Positions 8,462 to 13,633 of a stretch of 13,633 nt of DNA are shown one piece after another. The notes below the pieces were generated by a model. The model saw nothing but the letters and a program-made list of their open reading frames with translations, was not told the DNA's origin and made no database searches. The position numbers and the translations under genes are program-made. How positions within the stretch are numbered: position 1 is the first letter of the stretch; each line of letters begins with the position of its first letter. The stretch lies in NCBI GenBank assembly GCA_021779695.1, contig JAJYAE010000094.1, positions 1 to 13,633 of the forward strand, in the 5' to 3' direction. This stretch comes from Acidobacteriota bacterium. GTDB taxonomy: Bacteria; Acidobacteriota; Terriglobia; Terriglobales; Acidobacteriaceae.

Positions 8462-8866
8462 TCAGTTGCAAGCAGGTGGAGGACGGGTGAAAAGCTGCAA
8501 ATGCCAACGGCGAGAAACAGCCCGCGCCTTAAGCACTGGCGCCAACTCCGCTCTCTGCGCGAGTATCAGGATTGTCGCCGTCACCGCAATGGGAACCGCC
8601 GAGTGCAGGACCATGCAAATCGGGCAGTGATCCTGGCTGGTCTGCGCTGCGTGCATGTGCACTGCCTGCACGCAGGTCAAGAGCAGCAGCAAGGTGAGGC
8701 AAAGCAACACGCTGACAGCAAGCCACTTTGGCCTGTCAGCGTAACCTCCCACGCGGCGAGTTGAAAGCGGCTGTCGCAAACAGATACCCAAGTTAAGGAT
8801 ACATGGCTTTCGATGCGGAAAGAAGTCGATTGATGCAGCCGGCTTGTTGCGTTTTGACGAAATCAT
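8462..8866 (-). CDS. Small membrane protein with His/Cys cluster (DUF2946-like)
   Basis: This 134-residue protein has an Arg/Lys-rich N-terminus of about 46 residues and a strongly hydrophobic segment (about 48-68, WLAVSVLLCLTLLLLLTCV). A short loop follows, rich in possible metal ligands: H70, H72, H80, C81, C84 and H88 in VHMH...DHCPICMVLH. A second hydrophobic stretch (about 90-104) and a tail ending TRPPPACN complete it. The CPxC/His loop between two hydrophobic segments and the Pro-rich end resemble the DUF2946 family. Those proteins are often found beside TonB-dependent receptors, including copper-related ones, but a metal role here is inference. An AAGG lies 8 nt before the ATG at 8866, preferred over an ATG at 8926 that would overlap the divergent gene. 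The upstream gene diverges with a 41-bp gap; the TonB receptor follows on the same strand after 188 bp. The longer-than-usual N-terminus makes the exact start uncertain. Confidence 0.65.
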   Translation of the reverse strand: MISSKRNKPAASIDFFPHRKPCILNLGICLRQPLSTRRVGGYADRPKWLAVSVLLCLTLLLLLTCVQAVHMHAAQTSQDHCPICMVLHSAVPIAVTATILILAQRAELAPVLKARAVSRRWHLQLFTRPPPACN

Positions 8867-8907
8867 AGACAACGCCTTAGTCTGAGTGACGTCTAAGTGG
8901 TTTGCAA

Positions 8908-9975
8908 ATGTGGAGCCTCCCTCCATCTCGTGACGCTTGGGTCGTCAGTCTAGCCCTGTTACTCATGACGGCATCTTCAGCGGCGAGTTCACAGTCGTCG
9001 CAGGCGCATCAGGATAACGACCATCCGCTGCCCCTTCAGCAACCCGTCCCGAACACGGGCGCCAATCATCGCTTGATCCTCAAGGATGGGACATATCAGG
9101 AGGTCCGCACCTATGAGATCGTAGGTGACCGCGTCCGCTACATCTCCATAGAACGCGGAGGTGACTGGGAAGAGCTCCCCGTGAGCCTGGTGGACTGGGA
9201 CGCGACGCGCAAGTGGGAGCGCGACCACGGAAACATGAGCGATGAAGCATCGCCTGCCATGAAGGAGGCGGCAGAGCTGGATCGGGAAGAGGCAGAAGAG
9301 CGCGCAGACGAGAGGTACCGGATGCCGACGATTGCGCCAGGCCTTCAACTCCCCGATGAAGACGGCATCTTTGTGATGGACACATTTCAGGGGATGCCTG
9401 AACTGGTGGAGTTAAAGCCAATCAATTTACTCGTTGACGCGCATCACCGCCATGGTGGTGATACGCAAAATCCGCTCGCAGGCCGAAGGACCCATCTGGA
9501 ACTCGATGGGGAACACGCCAATGTCCATCTGCATGTCAACGATCCGATCATCTATGCCTCACTGGACACCGTCGATCATGGAGACGTCGTCACATCCCAT
9601 GCCTTCACGGTCCACACGGATTCCGCACAGGTGGCCAACGGAAAGTTCGGAGCGCATTCGGCTGCATCCCGATTTGTCATTCTCGCGCTCGATGAGCGGC
9701 AGGCGTTGCGCTTCATTGGCCCCCTGAATCTAGCGGCAGATGGATCTGTTCTGCCGGGCGATGAGGTGATTCCAGCCAAGGTCGACTCCCTTCCCGGTCA
9801 TCATTGGCTAAGGATTACACCGCAGAAGAGTCTCACAATTGGAGAGTACGCTCTGGTCGAGATCCAGTCTGCTGATCAGGTCGGGAGCGCAGTCTGGGAC
9901 TTTCGGGTCGCGCCTGGCATGGGAGACAACCCAAAGGCGATTAGCCCCCTTGCTGATTCGTCGTCGAAAAACTAA
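8908..9975 (+). CDS. Secreted protein of unknown function (acidobacterial-type hypothetical)
   Basis: This 355-residue protein starts with a signal peptide (about 1-26, WVVSLALLLMTASSAASS), so it should be exported. Residues 54-103 form a compact beta-rich unit (LILKDGTYQEVRTYEIV and then GDRVRYISIERGGDWEELP) ending LVDWDAT. I associate it with hypothetical proteins of Acidobacteriota, without a known function. A charged Glu/Arg-rich helical linker follows (104-138). The C-terminal half (about 195-340) alternates hydrophobic and polar residues like a beta-sandwich (HANVHLHVNDPIIYASL, GEYALVEIQ, SAVWDFRVAPG). His residues are frequent (HHRHGG at 179-184). No catalytic motif is evident. The ATG at 8908 is taken; an in-frame TTG six bases upstream is possible, and neither has a good Shine-Dalgarno. 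It diverges from the small His/Cys membrane protein and ends one base before the response-regulator stop codon on the other strand. Confidence 0.8.
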   Translation: MWSLPPSRDAWVVSLALLLMTASSAASSQSSQAHQDNDHPLPLQQPVPNTGANHRLILKDGTYQEVRTYEIVGDRVRYISIERGGDWEELPVSLVDWDATRKWERDHGNMSDEASPAMKEAAELDREEAEERADERYRMPTIAPGLQLPDEDGIFVMDTFQGMPELVELKPINLLVDAHHRHGGDTQNPLAGRRTHLELDGEHANVHLHVNDPIIYASLDTVDHGDVVTSHAFTVHTDSAQVANGKFGAHSAASRFVILALDERQALRFIGPLNLAADGSVLPGDEVIPAKVDSLPGHHWLRITPQKSLTIGEYALVEIQSADQVGSAVWDFRVAPGMGDNPKAISPLADSSSKN

Positions 9976-9976
9976 T

Positions 9977-11332
9977 CTACTCGCGCACGTTGATACCAAG
10001 GGCCTTCATCTTGCGATAGAGATGGCTTCTCTCCAGGCCAAGGAGCTCGGCAGCCCTGCTCATGTTATTGCGCGCCTCTTCAATCTTCTTCAGGATGTAG
10101 TCGCGCTCATAGGCGTCGCGCGCCTGCTGGAGTGTTGAGAAATCCTCCGTGGTTCGAGTGCCGGCTTTGTGCATGAGTGGCGGCAAGTGCTTTCGTTCAA
10201 TCCGCAGCGTGCGCGGATTGAGAATCAGAATGCGCTCGATGACATTCTTCAACTCCCGCACATTACCTGGCCAATGGTATTGGGCAAGAGCCTCCAGAGC
10301 ATCTTCGCCTATCTCTACGCGAGGACGGCCATACTGCCGACCGAATTGCGCCAGAAACTCGCGGACCAGCAGGGGAATATCCTCTCTGCGCTCACGCAGC
10401 GGAGGAACGAAAAACGGAACTACATTCAGCCGGTAAAAAAGATCCTCGCGAAAGTTTCCCTTGGCGATCTCTTCTTCCAGGTCCTTGTTCGTCGATGCGA
10501 TCAGCCGTACATCGACACGCAGGGGTTGTGTCCCGCCGACTGGAGTGAAAAGCTGATCGTCCAGTGCGCTGAGAACTTTCGCCTGCGTCTTCAGGCTCAT
10601 GTCTCCCACTTCATCCAGAAAGAGCGATCCCCCGTCAGCCCGCTCCAGCGTGCCTCGCTGTTCAGGGGGCCCGCCCGGACGAGCAGCATGGCGATAGCCA
10701 AATAGCTCCGACTCGATGTGCGCTTCCGGGATCGCGGCGCAATTCAGTTCAACAAAAACCCGCTCGCGTCGCAGACTCTCCGCATGAATCGCGCGGGCGA
10801 TCAGTTCTTTGCCTGTACCGGACTCGCCATAGATCAGAACTCTACCGTTCGTCGGAGCCATCAGGCGGATCTGCTGGCGCAGGGCCTTGACCGGAATGCT
10901 TTCGCCCGTAAGCACCGACCCCACACTAAATTGACGCTTGAACTCAAGGTTCTCCGTTCGCATCCGCCGCGCTTCGACCGCATTCTTCAGAACGATCAGG
11001 GTTCGGTCAAGCGAAAGCGGCTTTTCCAGAAAGTCATACGCCCCGAGTTTGGTGGCCTTAACGGCTGACTCGATCGTGCCGTGTCCGGAAACGATGATCA
11101 CCTCTGGGCGCGCCTCCGGAGCAAGTGCATGAATATCTCCGAGCACGTCGAGGCCATCACGATCTGGCAGCCAGATGTCCAGAAGCACGACATCGTAGGG
11201 CACATCCTCAATCAGTACCAGTGCCTCGGCCGCCGTGGCTGCGGTCGCCACTGCATATCCTTCTTCGCTCAGAATCTCCTGAAGCGAACTGCGAATCTCC
11301 GCCTCATCATCAACTACCAGCACGTGATTCAT
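9977..11332 (-). CDS. ntrX: NtrX-like AAA+ response regulator lacking the GAFTGA motif
   Basis: This 451-residue regulator has a receiver domain (1-120; acidic D8/D9, phospho-acceptor D52 in LLDIWLP, S82, K104), an AAA+ domain (about 140-375) and a Fis-type helix-turn-helix at the end (about 410-448, AAELLGLERSHLYRKM). The ATPase parts are intact: Walker A GESGTGKE (169-176), Walker B LFLDEVGD (237-244), FREDLFYRLN (294-303) and WPGNVREL (354-361). Between ELFG and the DGGSLFLDE segment, where NtrC-type activators carry GAFTGA, residues 216-221 read AARPGG at exactly the same spacing. GAFTGA contacts sigma-54, so classical sigma-54 activation is unlikely; control through sigma-70 promoters, as for Rhodobacter capsulatus NtrC, is more plausible. 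The ATG overlaps the kinase stop as ATGA, with GGGAG 7 nt upstream, so the pair is translationally coupled. The receiver's DIWLP and partner kinase architecture favour NtrX over NtrC, but the symbol is by family only. Confidence 0.93.
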   Translation of the reverse strand: MNHVLVVDDEAEIRSSLQEILSEEGYAVATAATAAEALVLIEDVPYDVVLLDIWLPDRDGLDVLGDIHALAPEARPEVIIVSGHGTIESAVKATKLGAYDFLEKPLSLDRTLIVLKNAVEARRMRTENLEFKRQFSVGSVLTGESIPVKALRQQIRLMAPTNGRVLIYGESGTGKELIARAIHAESLRRERVFVELNCAAIPEAHIESELFGYRHAARPGGPPEQRGTLERADGGSLFLDEVGDMSLKTQAKVLSALDDQLFTPVGGTQPLRVDVRLIASTNKDLEEEIAKGNFREDLFYRLNVVPFFVPPLRERREDIPLLVREFLAQFGRQYGRPRVEIGEDALEALAQYHWPGNVRELKNVIERILILNPRTLRIERKHLPPLMHKAGTRTTEDFSTLQQARDAYERDYILKKIEEARNNMSRAAELLGLERSHLYRKMKALGINVRE

Positions 11333-13626
11333 GAGCGCACTCCCGTAACAGGTACGGCCGCGCCAGGCTCCAGCGAGGCTTGAACAGACTGACTCATCAG
11401 CGGAAGCCGGACTAGAAACCGCGCGCCCTTCGGCGAATTGCTCTCAGCGCGAATCGAGCCACCATGCTCTTGAATAATCTTCGCCGCAATCGAGAGCCCC
11501 AGCCCGGTACCGCGCTGCTTTGTTGAGTAGAAAGGCAGGAAAAGCCTCTCGCGGATCTCATCCGTGAGCCCATGGCCCGTATCGGAAACAGCAACTTCAA
11601 CCGCCGCGCCGTCCTCGCTGAGTGCGCTGCGCACTTCAAGCACGCGTAACAAGCTCCCTTGCATCGCCTCCGCTGCGTTGTCGATCAGGTTTGCCAATGC
11701 CCGCCGTATCGCCTCGGGGTCTGCGAGCACCATCGGCAAACCCGGCTCAAGATGGCGGCGGACCGTAATATCGTCCAGCCTGCCGGTGAAGAGCGCAAGA
11801 GACTCCTCCGCAACCCGATTCAAATCGCATGCCCGCGGCTGCGGCACAGGAAACTGCGCCAAGGCCGAGAACTGGTCAACAAGAGTTCGCATAGTCCCCA
11901 CGCATCCCAGAATCACTTCGCTGCACTTACGGATGATGGAAGGCGAGTCCGGTTGGTTGCGATCCAGATGGCGCCGGATTCGTTCGGCCGACAATGCAAT
12001 TGGTGTCAGCGGATTCTTAATCTCGTGCGCCACACGCTGCGCAACTTCCTTCCAGGCGGTCTGGCGTTGCGCGCGCAGCAGCTCTGAGGTGTCCTCCACC
12101 ACGAGCACCGTGCCAATTTTTCCGTTTGCCAGCTCGAGTCGCGCGCTCGTGATCGAGAGGTGCAATCTCTTGCCATGGGAAACGAACTCCGCTTCGATCG
12201 AAGCAGCCCCCATGCGTTGCCCCCGTCGAATCACGCCCGCAAGATCTTCCGCGCCCTCGGGAGGAAATAGCTCGCCGATAACTTTTCCACGGAGATCCTC
12301 ATCCTTATGCCACCCCATCAAAGTTGCAAAGGCTCGATTCGCCTGGAGAACCGTCCCCGAACCATCCAGCGTCACCACGCCGCTCGGAATTGTTTCAAGA
12401 ATCGTTTCCAATTCGCGACGTCGCTCTTCGATCGCTTCGTTCGCTGCTTTCAACTGCGCGGAAGAGGTGTCAGCAAGCTTTCGGCTCGCGTCAAGGTCGG
12501 CAGCCATGTGGTTAAACGATCGAACCAGCTCTGCCATTTCTCCCGTGGTGATCAACGCAACGCGATGCTCATACTTTCCGGCCGCGATCTCATCCATGGC
12601 ATCGGCCAGAGCCTCTACAGGCCTTGTAATCTGCTTGGACAGAAACAATGCCAGCCAGACGCTGGAAAAGAAAACCACCACGGTGATGAGCAGCAGCATC
12701 AGGAAAAATACGGTGCGAATACTGTGGCGGGCTCGGAAGAGATTCCAGTATGCCGCCGCCCCGGATTGAATACGCTCCGTTGTCTGGCTTAGCCCCTGAG
12801 GCATGGGCAAGGCAACGACCACAATCTTTCCAGAAGTCGTCACGGCAGACCCGAGAGCATATTGCTGCCCGCCTGTGCCGATAATTGGCTCATCAGTACG
12901 TTGTGCAGCCTTCAGCAGGCTTGCGGAGAGTGGGCCATGCAGCGGTGTCGCTTTCGCCGTCTCATCCTGGCTGCTCTTCTCAGGCAGCCACGGGATCAGA
13001 TTTGCCTGCTGCTCCTCCGGCGGCGCCAGAAAGGAACTGATGACCTGCCGGTCCCGTCCATACACCAGAACAAAGCCGCCATCCAGCGTGATCCGATGAG
13101 AGCTGAGCACGTCTTGGAGGGCCTCTTGCGTGCCGTCAAGTCCACCCGAAGTCGCAATGGATTCCGCTTCGCCTCGCGCGTTGGCGGTGACGTACTGCGA
13201 AAGCTCAAGCACCACTCGAATTGAGTCTTCATGCAGCTCCGAAGTATTCGGAGAGAACCAACGATCGATGGAGCGGTTCATCAGCTGGAAGCTGAACAGA
13301 AACATGAAGATCGCCGGGGTCAGAGCGATCAGCATCGCTCCCAGTACCATCCGTGTCCGCAGCCTGGCGCCCAGAGCGTGGCTGCTCTGATCGGCATAGA
13401 CCTTCAAGATGTTGCGCAGCAACAGAATCAGGAGAGCCACAAGGGCCAGAAAAACCAGCACCGTGAGCCCGGTGAATGCCAGCGTTTCACCCGCCGTTTC
13501 CGGATTCAGAAATCGAATGTTGGGAAAATTGAAGGCTTGCAAGACGCCCAGCAGGGCAGAAAACAACAGTGCGCCCACGCCCAAAAGAACCACGAGACGC
13601 CGCCGCGACACTGCCCCATTCGACAT
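11329..13626 (-). CDS. ntrY: NtrY-like transmembrane sensor histidine kinase
   Basis: This 765-residue inner-membrane kinase has four hydrophobic segments (about 11-31, 50-72, 93-115 and 303-330). The third and fourth enclose an extracytoplasmic region of about 185 residues (116-302). A HAMP domain (about 331-385, ITRPVEALADAMDEIAAG) leads to a PAS domain (about 403-510, ILETIPSGVVTLDGSGTV) and then a HisKA dimerisation domain with H-box VAHEIKNPLTP, phospho-acceptor H534. The ATPase domain has N-box NLIDNAAEA (646-654), G1 DTGHG (682-686), the F-box FLPFYSTK and G2 GTGLGL (706-711). Order, length and membrane layout match NtrY, the partner of NtrX, linked in Proteobacteria to nitrogen metabolism, redox and envelope functions. 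The signal sensed here is unknown. The ATG at 13626 is taken; only seven bases upstream are visible, so neither the ribosome binding site nor an earlier start can be judged. It overlaps the regulator by four bases. Confidence 0.93.
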   Translation of the reverse strand: MSNGAVSRRRLVVLLGVGALLFSALLGVLQAFNFPNIRFLNPETAGETLAFTGLTVLVFLALVALLILLLRNILKVYADQSSHALGARLRTRMVLGAMLIALTPAIFMFLFSFQLMNRSIDRWFSPNTSELHEDSIRVVLELSQYVTANARGEAESIATSGGLDGTQEALQDVLSSHRITLDGGFVLVYGRDRQVISSFLAPPEEQQANLIPWLPEKSSQDETAKATPLHGPLSASLLKAAQRTDEPIIGTGGQQYALGSAVTTSGKIVVVALPMPQGLSQTTERIQSGAAAYWNLFRARHSIRTVFFLMLLLITVVVFFSSVWLALFLSKQITRPVEALADAMDEIAAGKYEHRVALITTGEMAELVRSFNHMAADLDASRKLADTSSAQLKAANEAIEERRRELETILETIPSGVVTLDGSGTVLQANRAFATLMGWHKDEDLRGKVIGELFPPEGAEDLAGVIRRGQRMGAASIEAEFVSHGKRLHLSITSARLELANGKIGTVLVVEDTSELLRAQRQTAWKEVAQRVAHEIKNPLTPIALSAERIRRHLDRNQPDSPSIIRKCSEVILGCVGTMRTLVDQFSALAQFPVPQPRACDLNRVAEESLALFTGRLDDITVRRHLEPGLPMVLADPEAIRRALANLIDNAAEAMQGSLLRVLEVRSALSEDGAAVEVAVSDTGHGLTDEIRERLFLPFYSTKQRGTGLGLSIAAKIIQEHGGSIRAESNSPKGARFLVRLPLMSQSVQASLEPGAAVPVTGVRS

Positions 13627-13633
13627 GCCGCGA

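Noticed and set aside
11564..12769. A 401-codon open frame on the plus strand
   Set aside because: It is entirely antisense to the well-supported NtrY-like kinase. Its Ser/Arg-rich low-complexity product is typical of shadow frames in GC-rich DNA.

Overview
The window is a GC-rich, gene-dense stretch of a Gram-negative chromosome and looks like ordinary chromosomal DNA: there are no transposases, phage genes, tRNAs, rRNAs or CRISPR arrays. It most resembles an Acidobacteriota (Terriglobia-like) genome. That is inferred from the Oar-type TonB-dependent receptor with an N-terminal carboxypeptidase-regulatory domain, the secreted protein with a 'KDG...GDRVRYISIERGG' segment, the short HxH/CPxC membrane protein and the NtrY/NtrX-like pair. 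A Kdo-8-phosphate synthase shows that the cell makes an LPS-type outer membrane.

Region 1-4131 (minus strand) holds, in transcription order, pyrG (CTP synthase), a strong intrinsic terminator, a clear sigma-70 promoter, a small helix-hairpin-helix protein, kdsA, and the first 263 codons of a Tat-exported glycoside hydrolase that runs off the left edge. The terminator plus promoter separates pyrG from kdsA, so kdsA probably depends on the promoter of the HhH gene. The glycoside hydrolase start is coupled to the kdsA stop.

Region 4132-5426 is a divergent intergenic stretch followed by a plus-strand aldo/keto reductase whose usual active-site His is replaced by Ser. It converges on the next gene with a 51-bp gap that carries a GC-rich hairpin.

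Region 5478-8866 (minus strand) is a possible two-gene surface-uptake locus. A small membrane protein with a His/Cys cluster (HxH...HCPxC...H) lies upstream of a 931-residue TonB-dependent receptor. The receptor has four close cysteine pairs in its barrel region. The 188-bp gap between the genes contains two adjacent strong hairpins. Diverging from the small gene, 41 bp away, is a secreted protein of unknown function on the plus strand (8908-9975).

Region 9977-13626 (minus strand) is a two-component system: an NtrY-like membrane histidine kinase and an NtrX-like AAA+ response regulator joined by an ATGA stop/start overlap. The regulator keeps its ATPase motifs, but the six residues at the GAFTGA position read AARPGG, so it probably does not activate sigma-54 polymerase in the classical way. 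This substitution and the cysteine-rich receptor/small-protein locus are the most interesting points. I do not see clear evidence of an entirely new multi-gene system.
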